Source of the DNA: an uncultured Erysipelotrichaceae bacterium
Lineage (GTDB): Bacteria > Bacillota_I > Bacilli_A > Erysipelotrichales > Erysipelotrichaceae
NCBI GenBank assembly: GCA_949289855.1
Contig: CASEPS010000001.1
Coordinates: forward strand, 16,799-80,798
DNA: 64,000 nt
Direction: 5' to 3'
The position numbers and the translations under genes were made by a program. Shown here one piece after another: positions 16,716 through 25,765 of this stretch; positions within the stretch are counted from its first letter, which is position 1, and every line of letters begins with the position of its first letter. The notes beneath the pieces were generated by a model. That model was not told the origin of the DNA. It worked only from the letters and a program-made list of their open reading frames with translations, and did not search any database.

Positions 16716-18191
16716 ATGGCAAAGAAAGTAGTAAAGACAAAGAAAAATAAGGGATTTAAATTTCAGCCCTGGATGGCAACAACTGGAATTTATGCAATAT
16801 CAGCTCTTGTGTTACTGATATTGTTATTTACGGCAAAGCTTTTACCAACTACTTATATGGTTGCAGTTGTATTAATTCTTGCGGCAATTGGACTTCTTAT
16901 ATTTGCATTGACAAAATATAAGAAGAAAAAGGTGTTGTTTACAATAGGTACAATACTTGCAGTACTTGGATTAGTGATAAATTGCTTTGGAAGTTTCTAT
17001 CTGCATAAGACGGTAGATACATTGCGCGCAATGTCTGGGGTGGATGTAGAAAGACATTCTGTTACATTCTACACATTGGCAGATAATACTGCAGAGAATC
17101 TTTCTGACCTTCAGAATGGTACATTTGGTATTCTGACTGCTCTGGACAGAGAGAATACAGATGATGCTTTGGCTAATATAGAGAAGGAAGATGGTTTTGC
17201 ATTAGCTACTATGGAATATGATTCTCTAACTGCTTTAGCAGATGCACTTTTGAATCATGAAGTAGATGGTATTGCCATGAATGAGGCATATCTGGGTATT
17301 TATGAAGAAACAGAAGGATATCAGGAATTCCCAAATCAGATTAAAGTCATTTCTACTGAAATTGTCGAAAGAGAAGTAGAACAGGTAAATGCTGCAGACA
17401 AGGAAGTGTTTACTGTATTAATCAGTGGTAGTGATACAAGAGGGCTGTATCTGGATGTTTCTGGTAGAAGTGATGTCAATATTTTGGCAGTAGTAAACAG
17501 AGAAACTCACCAGATTCTTCTTGTTTCTACACCAAGAGACTATTATGTAGAACTTGCTATTCCAGGAGTTACTGGTGCGATGGATAAACTGACACATGCT
17601 GGTATTTATGGTATGGATTGTTCCATGAATACGATTGGTAATCTTTATGGCATTACTGTTGACTACTACTTCCGTATTAATTTCACTGGATTTGTGGATA
17701 TTATTAATGCACTTGGTGGAATTGAAGTGAATTCAGAAATGGCATTTACTTCAATTAATGGGTATAACTTCAACCAAGGAATTAATTATCTAAATGGTGA
17801 TCAGGCTCTTGCTTATGCACGTGAAAGATATGCTTTTGCGGAAGGCGATCGTATGAGAGGAAAGCATCAGATGGATGTTATTCAGGCAGTGTTGAATAAA
17901 GCAATGAGTCCATCTATTCTGAAAAATTACACTAATATTTTGAATAGTGTACAAGGCTGTATTGATATGAGTATTCCGTATGATCTTCTTGCAGGAATTG
18001 TGAATGATCAGTTGTCTGACAATGTGGCATGGAGTATTGAAAGTATGAGTGCGGATGGTACTGGTACATATTCTTCTACATATTCTATGGGTGCTCAACA
18101 GCTGTATGTTATGGTCCCGGATCAGACAACAGTTGATGCAGCAAAGACAAGAATCAGTCAGGTAATGGCTGTTTCTTCTGATCAACAATAA
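16716..18191 (+). CDS. LytR-CpsA-Psr (LCP) family wall-polymer ligase
   Basis: This 491-residue membrane protein transfers undecaprenyl-PP-linked polysaccharide to peptidoglycan. The start is ATG 16716 after GGAGGGC. Three hydrophobic helices lie at about 22-40, 45-65 and 73-95. An accessory outer domain (about 110-225) precedes the LCP domain (about 235-410). LCP marks: ISGSDTR, a SDVNILAVVN strand, STPRDYYV with the catalytic arginine, and YARERYAFAEGDRMRGKHQM. It stands between two sugar-synthesis blocks with its own promoter and terminator. Two more LCP genes are at 56189 and 58129. Confidence 0.9.
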   Translation: MAKKVVKTKKNKGFKFQPWMATTGIYAISALVLLILLFTAKLLPTTYMVAVVLILAAIGLLIFALTKYKKKKVLFTIGTILAVLGLVINCFGSFYLHKTVDTLRAMSGVDVERHSVTFYTLADNTAENLSDLQNGTFGILTALDRENTDDALANIEKEDGFALATMEYDSLTALADALLNHEVDGIAMNEAYLGIYEETEGYQEFPNQIKVISTEIVEREVEQVNAADKEVFTVLISGSDTRGLYLDVSGRSDVNILAVVNRETHQILLVSTPRDYYVELAIPGVTGAMDKLTHAGIYGMDCSMNTIGNLYGITVDYYFRINFTGFVDIINALGGIEVNSEMAFTSINGYNFNQGINYLNGDQALAYARERYAFAEGDRMRGKHQMDVIQAVLNKAMSPSILKNYTNILNSVQGCIDMSIPYDLLAGIVNDQLSDNVAWSIESMSADGTGTYSSTYSMGAQQLYVMVPDQTTVDAAKTRISQVMAVSSDQQ

Positions 18192-18204
18192 GTAATTTAT
18201 GAAT

Positions 18205-18240
18205 GGGCAATAATTGATTGTTTCCTTTTATTGCCCTTTT
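18205..18240 (+). terminator. Rho-independent terminator
   Basis: GGGCAATAA (18205) pairs with TTATTGCCC (ending 18236) and is followed by TTTT. Confidence 0.75.
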
Positions 18241-18304
18241 CTATGTTTAGAGAGGGATTTGTTATATAATTCTTAAGAATTGATCAAATTGTGTGGGTGA
18301 GATT

Positions 18305-20323
18305 ATGAATTTTGAGAAGAAAAAGATAGAACATTGGCAAGTTATCGCTGCATATCTCTTGTTGTTTGACATTGTGGCGATTAATGCATCCTATTTTCTG
18401 GCGCTGTTTTTGCGTTTTGATTTGCATTATTCATTGATCCCAGTCATTTACTTGAATGCTTTGGTGAAATTTGCGCCTGCTTATACCATTTTTACTATTA
18501 TCGTCTTTTACTTGTTTAAGTTGTATAACAGCCTTTGGCGGTTCGCAAGTATTAGTGAATTAAACCGGATATTAGTAGCTTCATTGATTGTGACTGTCTT
18601 TCAGATTGTAGGCATGACTTTCTTTGTGCAAAGAATGCCAATTTCCTATTATATTTTTGGTGCTGTAATTCAGTTTGTTCTTGTGGTGGGAGTACGCTTT
18701 TCCTACAGATATGTCACGATGGAACGAGTGAGAAGGGAACAGGAACAAAGAGCAGAACACCGTGCGATGGTTATTGGTGCTGGTCAGTCTGGACAAATGA
18801 TTCTGAAAGAATTGAAAACATCAAAGGAAATTGATGCCAAACCGGTTTGTATTATTGATGATAACCCTAATAAATGGGGCAGAGTTATGGAGGGGATTCC
18901 GGTAGTTGGTGGAAGAGACGACATTCTTGATGCAGTGAAGAAGTATAAGGTAGACCAAATTCTGTTGGCTATTCCTTCTGCTTCTGCTGAGACAAGAAGA
19001 GATATCCTCAATATTTGTAAGGAAACAGATTGTGAACTGAAAACTTTGCCTGGCATTTATCAGTTAACAAATGGTGAAGTTTCTATGGCTCGTATGAAGC
19101 CTGTAGCAGTAGAGGACCTTCTTGGACGTGATACGATTAAAGTTAATCTGGATGAGATCTTTAATCATTTGCAGGGTAAGATAATTCTCGTCACAGGTGG
19201 TGGCGGTTCGATTGGTAGTGAACTCTGTCGACAGATTGCAGGACATGGTCCAAAGCAATTGATTATATTTGATATTTACGAAAATAATGCATATGAAATT
19301 CAACAGGAATTAAAGAGAAGATATCCAAATCTGAATCTTGGTGTATTGATTGGCTCAGTGCGTGACAGCAAGAGAGTAAACTGGGTATTTGAACATTATC
19401 GCCCAGAGATTGTTTATCATGCGGCTGCACATAAGCATGTGCCTCTCATGGAAGATAGTCCAAATGAAGCAATCAAGAATAATGTCATTGGTACATATAA
19501 AACGGCTTATGCAGCTTTGAAATATGGTACTGAGAGATTTGTGTTAATTAGTACTGATAAGGCTGTTAACCCAACCAATATCATGGGCGCAAGTAAGCGT
19601 CTTTGCGAAATGGTTATCCAGAGTATGGACCGTGTCAGTAAGAGTAAAGACTATTCTGTTCTTCCTTTCGTATTAGAACATCTGAATAAACATACTGGTG
19701 GGCAATTGATTCCAGATCCAGAAGATCATATGGCAATTGTGAAAGCTGAAGAAAAGGACATGATTGGTGGAACACAATTTGTGGCTGTCCGTTTTGGCAA
19801 TGTATTAGGTAGTAATGGTTCAGTTATTCCTTTATTCCGAAAGCAGATTGAGGCTGGTGGTCCGGTTACTGTAACCCATCCAGATATTGTCCGCTACTTC
19901 ATGACAATTCCTGAAGCTGTCAGTCTTGTATTACAGGCTGGTACATATGCCAAGGGTGGAGAGATCTTTATTCTTGACATGGGTGAACCAGTTAAAATTG
20001 ATACATTAGCAAGAAATCTTATTAAACTTTCAGGTTTTAAACCGGATGTGGACATTAAGATTGTATATTCTGGTCTAAGACCAGGCGAAAAGCTGTATGA
20101 AGAAAAACTGATGGCTGAAGAAGGTATAGAAAAGACACAGAACGACTTGATTCATATTGGTAAGCCAATTGAGTTTGATGAAAAGACATTCTTTGTGGAT
20201 CTTGAGAAGCTTGCCTATGCAAGTTATGACAACAGTGACAATATTGTGGAAATGGTAGAAGCAGTTGTGCCTACTTTCCATCCAGTAGGTAAGCATCCTA
20301 CTGGTAAAGAAATGAGCAGGTGA
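18305..20323 (+). CDS. CapD/PglF-type UDP-N-acetylhexosamine 4,6-dehydratase
   Basis: This 672-residue membrane protein has four N-terminal helices (about 15-145), a nucleotide-binding domain with VIGAGQSGQMILKEL, and a C-terminal SDR domain with VTGGGGSIGSELCRQI. YHAAAHKHVPLMED and the STDKAVNPTNIMGASKR stretch carry catalytic residues. Such enzymes make UDP-4-keto-6-deoxy sugars for bacillosamine- or fucosamine-type residues. It is longer than the usual 600-620 residues because about 35 residues are inserted after the CEMVIQSMDR helix, before FVAVRFGNVLGSNGS. It is followed directly by a PglC-like transferase. A TATAAT at 18265-18270 may be its -10. Confidence 0.9.
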   Translation: MNFEKKKIEHWQVIAAYLLLFDIVAINASYFLALFLRFDLHYSLIPVIYLNALVKFAPAYTIFTIIVFYLFKLYNSLWRFASISELNRILVASLIVTVFQIVGMTFFVQRMPISYYIFGAVIQFVLVVGVRFSYRYVTMERVRREQEQRAEHRAMVIGAGQSGQMILKELKTSKEIDAKPVCIIDDNPNKWGRVMEGIPVVGGRDDILDAVKKYKVDQILLAIPSASAETRRDILNICKETDCELKTLPGIYQLTNGEVSMARMKPVAVEDLLGRDTIKVNLDEIFNHLQGKIILVTGGGGSIGSELCRQIAGHGPKQLIIFDIYENNAYEIQQELKRRYPNLNLGVLIGSVRDSKRVNWVFEHYRPEIVYHAAAHKHVPLMEDSPNEAIKNNVIGTYKTAYAALKYGTERFVLISTDKAVNPTNIMGASKRLCEMVIQSMDRVSKSKDYSVLPFVLEHLNKHTGGQLIPDPEDHMAIVKAEEKDMIGGTQFVAVRFGNVLGSNGSVIPLFRKQIEAGGPVTVTHPDIVRYFMTIPEAVSLVLQAGTYAKGGEIFILDMGEPVKIDTLARNLIKLSGFKPDVDIKIVYSGLRPGEKLYEEKLMAEEGIEKTQNDLIHIGKPIEFDEKTFFVDLEKLAYASYDNSDNIVEMVEAVVPTFHPVGKHPTGKEMSR

Positions 20324-20327
20324 GTAT

Positions 20328-20945
20328 ATGTATAAACATTGTCTGAAGCGAATTATCGATTTTATTCTCTCTTTGTTGGGGCTGGTTATCTTAAGTCCTG
20401 TGCTTTTGGTCATTGCCATAGCTATTAAGCTTGACTCAAAAGGACCGGTGTTCTTTAAACAGAAGAGAGTAGGTATTCATAAATCCTTTTTCAATATTTA
20501 TAAGTTCAGGACAATGTATACGGATACGCCAAAAGATATGCCTACACATCTTTTGAATAAACCGGATGCTTTTATTACAAAAGTTGGCGGATTCCTGAGA
20601 AAAACATCTTTGGATGAACTTCCGCAGTTGATTAATATCCTGAAAGGAGAAATGGCTGTAATTGGACCTCGCCCTGCTCTCTATACCCAGGACGATCTGA
20701 TTGCAGAAAGAGATAAATATGGTGCAAATGATGTAAGACCTGGTCTAACAGGACTTGCACAGATCAATGGAAGAGATGAATTGGAAATCGATGAAAAGGC
20801 AAGACTTGATGGTGAATATGTCAAACATCTTTCTTTCCTTATGGATATAAAGTGCTTTTTCGGTACTTTTTCTTCTGTTTTAAAACATGAAGGTGTAGTG
20901 GAAGGTGGAACAGGTACTCTACATAAGGAGGAAGAAAATGATTAG
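20328..20945 (+). CDS. PglC-like undecaprenyl-phosphate sugar phosphotransferase (small form)
   Basis: This 205-residue monotopic enzyme joins a sugar-1-phosphate to undecaprenyl phosphate and starts repeat-unit synthesis. A single re-entrant hydrophobic helix (about 8-30) is followed by the PF02397 core: GPVFFKQKRVG, FNIYKFRTMY, RKTSLDELPQLINILKGEM, IGPRP and PGLTGLAQINGRDEL. Size matches PglC/WcaJ-C rather than the five-helix WbaP at 33682. Its neighbour, the CapD/PglF-like dehydratase, suggests a diamino or acetamido sugar as first residue. It overlaps the next gene by 8 bases. Confidence 0.9.
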   Translation: MYKHCLKRIIDFILSLLGLVILSPVLLVIAIAIKLDSKGPVFFKQKRVGIHKSFFNIYKFRTMYTDTPKDMPTHLLNKPDAFITKVGGFLRKTSLDELPQLINILKGEMAVIGPRPALYTQDDLIAERDKYGANDVRPGLTGLAQINGRDELEIDEKARLDGEYVKHLSFLMDIKCFFGTFSSVLKHEGVVEGGTGTLHKEEEND

Positions 20946-21801
20946 AATATTGATTACAGGTAAGGGCTCCTATATAGGAACCCATTTTATGAATTATCTG
21001 AAAGAGAATTTCCCTTCTCAATATGAAGTGAATGAGTTGGATATGGTGGGAGATAGCTGGAGAAATTATGATTTTTCCAAATATGATGTTGTCTATCATG
21101 TGGCTGGTCTTGCACATTCTACACCTGACGAATCACAGAGAAAATTGTATTACCATGTTAATACTGATTTATGTTATGAGACAGCTTTGAAAGCAAAGAA
21201 GGATGGTGTTAAGCAGTTTATCTTTATGTCTTCTATCATTGTGTATGGAAGTGGTGAAATTGGTAAGCCAAGAGTTATTACAAAAGATACACCTCTTACA
21301 CCTGATAACTTCTACGGAGATTCCAAGAAACAGGCAGAGATTAAGATTAATTCACTAAATGATGATGACTTCAAAGTGTGTATTATTCGTCCCCCTATGA
21401 TTTATGGAAGAGGGTCAAAAGGGAATTATCCATTACTTGCTAAGTTTGCAAAAAAGACACCTATATTTCCAACATTGAATAATGAAAGAAGTATGTTATA
21501 TGTTGGAAATCTTGTTGAATTTATCAGATTGATGATAGAAAACAAAGAATCTGGAGTATTCCTTCCACAGAATGAAGAATATGTAAGCAGTAAAGAGCTT
21601 GTTAGACTGGTTTCATCTATTAGCGAACATAAAGTATTTTTTACAGGTGTATTCAATCCTTTATTGAAACTAATGAGTAAAAATACATATGTGAATAAAG
21701 TGTTTGGGAATTTGATGATTGATAAGGGTCTTTCACAATATAAGCAAAAGTATTGTCGGTATTCTTTTGAGGAATCCATCAGGCTAACGGAGGGAGTATG
21801 A
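20938..21801 (+). CDS. NAD-dependent sugar-nucleotide epimerase/reductase (extended SDR)
   Basis: This 287-residue SDR opens with a nucleotide loop of the form TGKGSYIGTHF. It has VVYHVAGLAHST, an FIFMSSIIVYG strand and the catalytic YGDSKKQAE. In family terms it resembles the WbpV/FnlB-like 4-reductases or epimerases that act on UDP-4-keto-6-deoxy-HexNAc, which would fit the dehydratase at 18305; exact activity is inferred. It starts after AAGGAGGAAGAAA and its stop overlaps the next ATG. Confidence 0.8.
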   Translation: MIRILITGKGSYIGTHFMNYLKENFPSQYEVNELDMVGDSWRNYDFSKYDVVYHVAGLAHSTPDESQRKLYYHVNTDLCYETALKAKKDGVKQFIFMSSIIVYGSGEIGKPRVITKDTPLTPDNFYGDSKKQAEIKINSLNDDDFKVCIIRPPMIYGRGSKGNYPLLAKFAKKTPIFPTLNNERSMLYVGNLVEFIRLMIENKESGVFLPQNEEYVSSKELVRLVSSISEHKVFFTGVFNPLLKLMSKNTYVNKVFGNLMIDKGLSQYKQKYCRYSFEESIRLTEGV

Positions 21802-22931
21802 AGACAGTAATAATAAGCTGCTTTGATACATATTTAGAGCGTGTAAGACTATTAAAAGAGTTTTATAGGGAAGCTGGTGATGATGTGACAGTTATGCTGT
21901 CAAATTATTCGCATAGAGAAAAACGATATATTACGTCTTATGAAAATGTTGATCAGTTTGTGGCAGCTAAAAAATATAAGAGAAACCTATCTGTTGCCAG
22001 GTTAAAGTCCCATTATGATTTTTCAAAGAAAATTTATCATAAACTAATTGAATTAAAACCAGATCGAATTCATTGCCTGATTCCAGCAAATTCCTTAGCA
22101 AAGTTTGTATCCAAATATAAAAGAGAAAATCCAAGTATATTTCTAATATTTGACATTATAGATCTTTGGCCAGAAACTATGCCTATAGGAAACATGAAAT
22201 ATCATTTTCCGTTTTCTTTATGGAAAAATATAAGGGATAACAATCTGAGTTATGCGGATGTTATATTCTCTGAATGTCAGTTGTTTACAGAAATACTACA
22301 TAGTTACAATGAGCAACTAATGATAAAAACACTAAGGTGGGCAAAAGATGACACTCATTTATTTGATATAGAAAATGTGAAACTTAATACAGATATATCA
22401 TTATGCTATTTAGGATCAATAAATAACATTATCGATATAGATATGATCACAGATCTATGTGCGAAAATAAATCTTTTAAAATCTACTACTCTTCATATCA
22501 TTGGAACAGGGGAATCAAAACAGGAATTATTAGATAAATTGATAGATAAAAACGTAAATTTTATTGATCATGGGTTGATTTTTGACCCAGTAGAAAAACA
22601 GAGAATCTTTAATCAATGTCAGTATGGCTTAAATATTATGAAAGATACGGTTTGTGTCGGTCTAACAATGAAGTCTTTGGACTATTTGTGTGCAGGATTA
22701 CCAATTATTAATACTATCAAAGGAGATTCGGAAAGATTTTGTGAAACTAATCAAATAGGATTGAATTTAACTACACAAAATATAGATAAAGTTGTTGAGG
22801 AAATTGTGTCAGAATTACCACAAGATAATTTGATAAAGAGACAAAATGCTAATAATTTATTTATAAAACAATTAAGTAAAGAATCTATGTTTCTTCGATT
22901 GAAAAATATATTATTACATAAAAATTCATAA
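21798..22931 (+). CDS. GT4-type glycosyltransferase
   Basis: This 377-residue GT-B protein overlaps the preceding gene (ATGA). The N-terminal domain starts VIISCFDTYLERVRLLKEFY. The C-terminal donor domain has LCYLGSINNIIDIDMI, LHIIGTGESKQELLDKL and VCVGLTMKSLDYLCAGLPII, equivalent to the donor-binding segment of GT4 enzymes. The usual EX7E glutamates are not clear. Codon use is clearly AT-richer than in the 18-21 kb genes, suggesting that a strain-variable cassette starts about here. Confidence 0.75.
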   Translation: MKTVIISCFDTYLERVRLLKEFYREAGDDVTVMLSNYSHREKRYITSYENVDQFVAAKKYKRNLSVARLKSHYDFSKKIYHKLIELKPDRIHCLIPANSLAKFVSKYKRENPSIFLIFDIIDLWPETMPIGNMKYHFPFSLWKNIRDNNLSYADVIFSECQLFTEILHSYNEQLMIKTLRWAKDDTHLFDIENVKLNTDISLCYLGSINNIIDIDMITDLCAKINLLKSTTLHIIGTGESKQELLDKLIDKNVNFIDHGLIFDPVEKQRIFNQCQYGLNIMKDTVCVGLTMKSLDYLCAGLPIINTIKGDSERFCETNQIGLNLTTQNIDKVVEEIVSELPQDNLIKRQNANNLFIKQLSKESMFLRLKNILLHKNS

Positions 22932-22955
22932 ATAGTATAAAGGAAAGGAGAAATA

Positions 22956-23741
22956 ATGTGTATGATTCCAAAGAAGATACATTACTGTTGGTTTGGCGGC
23001 AATGAAAAACCTGATTTGGTGAAAAAATGCATTGATAGTTGGAAAGAAAAATGCCTAGGTTATGAGATTATAGAATGGAATGAATCCACTTTTGATATTG
23101 AAATTAATAAATATGTGAAAGATGCGTATAATAGTAAAAAGTGGGCGTTTGTGTCTGATGTTGCGCGCTTGAAAGCATTGGTTCAAGAGGGAGGCATTTA
23201 TATGGATACTGACGTTGAAGTTATCAAGTCACTTGATTCGTTTTTACAGTATAGATCTGTAATGGGATTTGAATCTGATGAATACTTATCAACTGCATTT
23301 ATTGCTTCAGAAAAAAACAATTCACTCTTTCGTGAAATGCTAGAAAAATATAATAACCTGAAATTTTATAATGACGACGGTTCTATTGATTTTGTGACTA
23401 ACGTACAACGCCTAACGGAATTGTGTGTTCAATATGGGTTAAAGCTTGATGGATCTTTTCAGCGGTTAGAAAATATAACTATTTTTCCATCTGATTATTT
23501 TTCACCCAAAAACTATAAAACTGGTGAATTAAATTTATCAGAACGCACTGTTTGCATACATCATTTTGATGGGTCTTGGATTCCAGAAGATCTTCAATAT
23601 GAGCAAATGATAAAATTGAAACTAAAGAGAGTTTTTCCAGAAAAAATTTCTAGTTATTTGGCAAAATATATGAGTGTACTAAAATATTATGGATTTAAAA
23701 AATCAATAAGAGATACATTCTCTTGGTTAAAAAGAAAGTAA
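22956..23741 (+). CDS. DXD-sugar glycosyltransferase (GT32, OCH1/capsular type)
   Basis: This 261-residue protein has the typical opening IPKKIHYCWFGGNEKPDLVK, then KWAFVSDVARL and the metal-binding DXD in GGIYMDTDVEVIKSLD (about residue 85). The C-terminus carries HHFDGSW, the conserved final motif of capsule GT32 enzymes. It likely adds a hexose or N-acetylhexosamine to the lipid-linked repeat unit. GGAG lies 5 bases before the ATG; the second in-frame ATG at 22962 is an alternative start. Confidence 0.85.
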   Translation: MCMIPKKIHYCWFGGNEKPDLVKKCIDSWKEKCLGYEIIEWNESTFDIEINKYVKDAYNSKKWAFVSDVARLKALVQEGGIYMDTDVEVIKSLDSFLQYRSVMGFESDEYLSTAFIASEKNNSLFREMLEKYNNLKFYNDDGSIDFVTNVQRLTELCVQYGLKLDGSFQRLENITIFPSDYFSPKNYKTGELNLSERTVCIHHFDGSWIPEDLQYEQMIKLKLKRVFPEKISSYLAKYMSVLKYYGFKKSIRDTFSWLKRK

Positions 23742-23766
23742 TTATCATGTATTCTAGGAGGCTAAT

Positions 23767-24870
23767 ATGAAATTGATCAGTTTTTATTTACCACAATACC
23801 ATGCTATCCCTGAAAATGATAAATGGTGGGGTGAAGGATTTACAGAGTGGGAAAATGTAAGAAAAGGTAAACCTTTATTTCCTGGGCATTCGCAACCAGT
23901 AATCCCACAGAACAACAATTACTATAATCTGCTTGATGATGATGTTAAAGAATGGCAGATTTCTTTAGCTAAAGATGCAGGTTTATATGGCTTTTGCTTT
24001 TATCATTATTGGTTTGGGGGACATTTGATGCTCGAAAAACCAATTGAGCAATTTTTAAGTAACAAAAAGCTGGATTTTCATTTCAATCTTTGTTGGGCAA
24101 ATCCACCATGGACAAAAGTATGGGCTGGAAAAGGAAGCGAAATTCTTATTGATCAAGATTATGGTGATGAAACACAATGGGAGGCACATTTTCAGTATTT
24201 ATTACCTTTTTTTAAAGATGATAGGTATATTAAGGAAAATGGATGCCCACTATATGTGATTTATGAACCAATCTCAATTCCAAATCTTGAAAATCATATA
24301 TCATATCTAAGAAGACGATGCAAAGAAGAAGGATTCCCTGATATTAAGCTTGCATATCAATACTATGTAGATAGTAATCAGGATGCTAAATTACGGCAAA
24401 TTTTTGATTATTGCATAGAATTCCAACCTGTTTATGGTATGACAAAAATGGAAAGCAAACCTGTGAATACTGTATTAAAAAAGATAAACAATTTATTAGA
24501 TAGCAAGTTTGGTATTCGTCTTTCGGATTATCGACATAAAGTCAGAATTACTGATTATGATGAACTATGGAAAACAATTTTAAGTATGACCCCAAAAGAT
24601 AACAAATCACTACCAGGAGCATTTGTAAAGTGGGATAATACTCCGAGACGTGGCGATTCCGGTCGTGTAGTGACTGGTGCAACTCCAGATAAATTTGAAA
24701 AATATATGGAAGCCCAAATCAAAAGAACAAGAGAGATATATAAAACGGAGTATTTATTTATTACAGCATGGAATGAGTGGTCTGAAGGGTCATACCTTGA
24801 GCCAGATGAGGAATATGGGAAGTCATATTTGATGGCGATAAGAAATGCTTTAAATAATGTGGAAGAATAG
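23767..24870 (+). CDS. WbsX / GH99-like domain protein of polysaccharide synthesis
   Basis: This 367-residue protein matches the WbsX family (PF14307): start LISFYLPQYHAIPENDKWWG, then GFTEWENVRKG, FCFYHYWFGG and a tryptophan-rich CWANPPWTKVW. A WNEWSEGSYLEPDEEYG stretch closes the TIM barrel. It is related in fold to GH99 enzymes and regularly found in O-antigen and capsule clusters, where it is thought to transfer or trim sugars; no activity is established for this subgroup. TAGGAGG precedes the start. Confidence 0.85.
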   Translation: MKLISFYLPQYHAIPENDKWWGEGFTEWENVRKGKPLFPGHSQPVIPQNNNYYNLLDDDVKEWQISLAKDAGLYGFCFYHYWFGGHLMLEKPIEQFLSNKKLDFHFNLCWANPPWTKVWAGKGSEILIDQDYGDETQWEAHFQYLLPFFKDDRYIKENGCPLYVIYEPISIPNLENHISYLRRRCKEEGFPDIKLAYQYYVDSNQDAKLRQIFDYCIEFQPVYGMTKMESKPVNTVLKKINNLLDSKFGIRLSDYRHKVRITDYDELWKTILSMTPKDNKSLPGAFVKWDNTPRRGDSGRVVTGATPDKFEKYMEAQIKRTREIYKTEYLFITAWNEWSEGSYLEPDEEYGKSYLMAIRNALNNVEE

Positions 24871-24883
24871 TGAGGATAATAAT

Positions 24884-25765
24884 GTGACTACTGTATGTGT
24901 TATGATGTCAACATATAATGGCGCTCATTACTTGCAGGAACAAATTGATAGTATAGAAGGACAATACAACGTTAACTGTAAATTGATTATTCGCGATGAC
25001 GGATCTCAAGATAATACTATCAATTTGATTAAAGAGAATCGTAGGCGATACGATAATATTAAGCTAATTTCCGGGAGTAATTTAGGCAGTGCTTCCAGTT
25101 TTATGGAATTGCTTCATGAATCTCCAGAATGTGACTATTACGCATTTTCAGACCAAGACGATATTTGGGATCTGGATAAATTATGGGTTGCTATTCAACA
25201 ATTGAGTAACACAGATGAATGTGCATTATACTATTGTGATTATCGAGAAATTGATAAAGATGGGAACATTCTATCGAGTAATGATCGTGAAAAATTAAAA
25301 AAGCTGTCAATTTATGAACTGGCATTAACTAATAATTGCTCTGGATGCACAATGGTTTTTAATAAAAAGCTGAGAGACATTATTGTGCAGAATAAACCAA
25401 CAAGAATGTTGATGCATGACCATTATATATATTTTCTATCGGTTGCACTTGGGGCATCTATATTTTGTGACTCGCAAGCCCATATCTCATACAGACAACA
25501 TCAAAATAATGTAATTGGAGCGAGAATTCCCTTTTGGAAAAAAGTAAAATTATCTAGTTTTGGAATTAATAAGAGAATTCGTAGCGATTGTGCGATAGAA
25601 GTATATAATTTTTATGAAAAGCAATTAACGGAAGAAAGCAAAGAATTGTTAAAGAAAATTAAAAAACACAAAAAAAGAGAGTTGATAAAGATATTTTCGC
25701 CCTTTGAAAAATCTTTAAAAAGGAAGGTAATACTTGCAGTAAATGTAATCTTAGGAGTTTATTGA
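24884..25765 (+). CDS. GT2 glycosyltransferase (rhamnosyltransferase-like)
   Basis: A GT-A transferase of about 293 residues. I prefer the GTG at 24884 because GAGG lies 8 bases upstream; ATG 24857, inside the preceding gene, has no ribosome site. It shows VCVMMSTYNGAHYLQEQIDS, LIIRDDGSQDNT, FSDQDDIWDLDKL with the metal-binding DQDD, and a RQHQNNVIG segment near the acceptor region. RgpB-like enzymes share this order. The stop overlaps the polymerase gene start. Confidence 0.8.
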   Translation: MTTVCVMMSTYNGAHYLQEQIDSIEGQYNVNCKLIIRDDGSQDNTINLIKENRRRYDNIKLISGSNLGSASSFMELLHESPECDYYAFSDQDDIWDLDKLWVAIQQLSNTDECALYYCDYREIDKDGNILSSNDREKLKKLSIYELALTNNCSGCTMVFNKKLRDIIVQNKPTRMLMHDHYIYFLSVALGASIFCDSQAHISYRQHQNNVIGARIPFWKKVKLSSFGINKRIRSDCAIEVYNFYEKQLTEESKELLKKIKKHKKRELIKIFSPFEKSLKRKVILAVNVILGVY

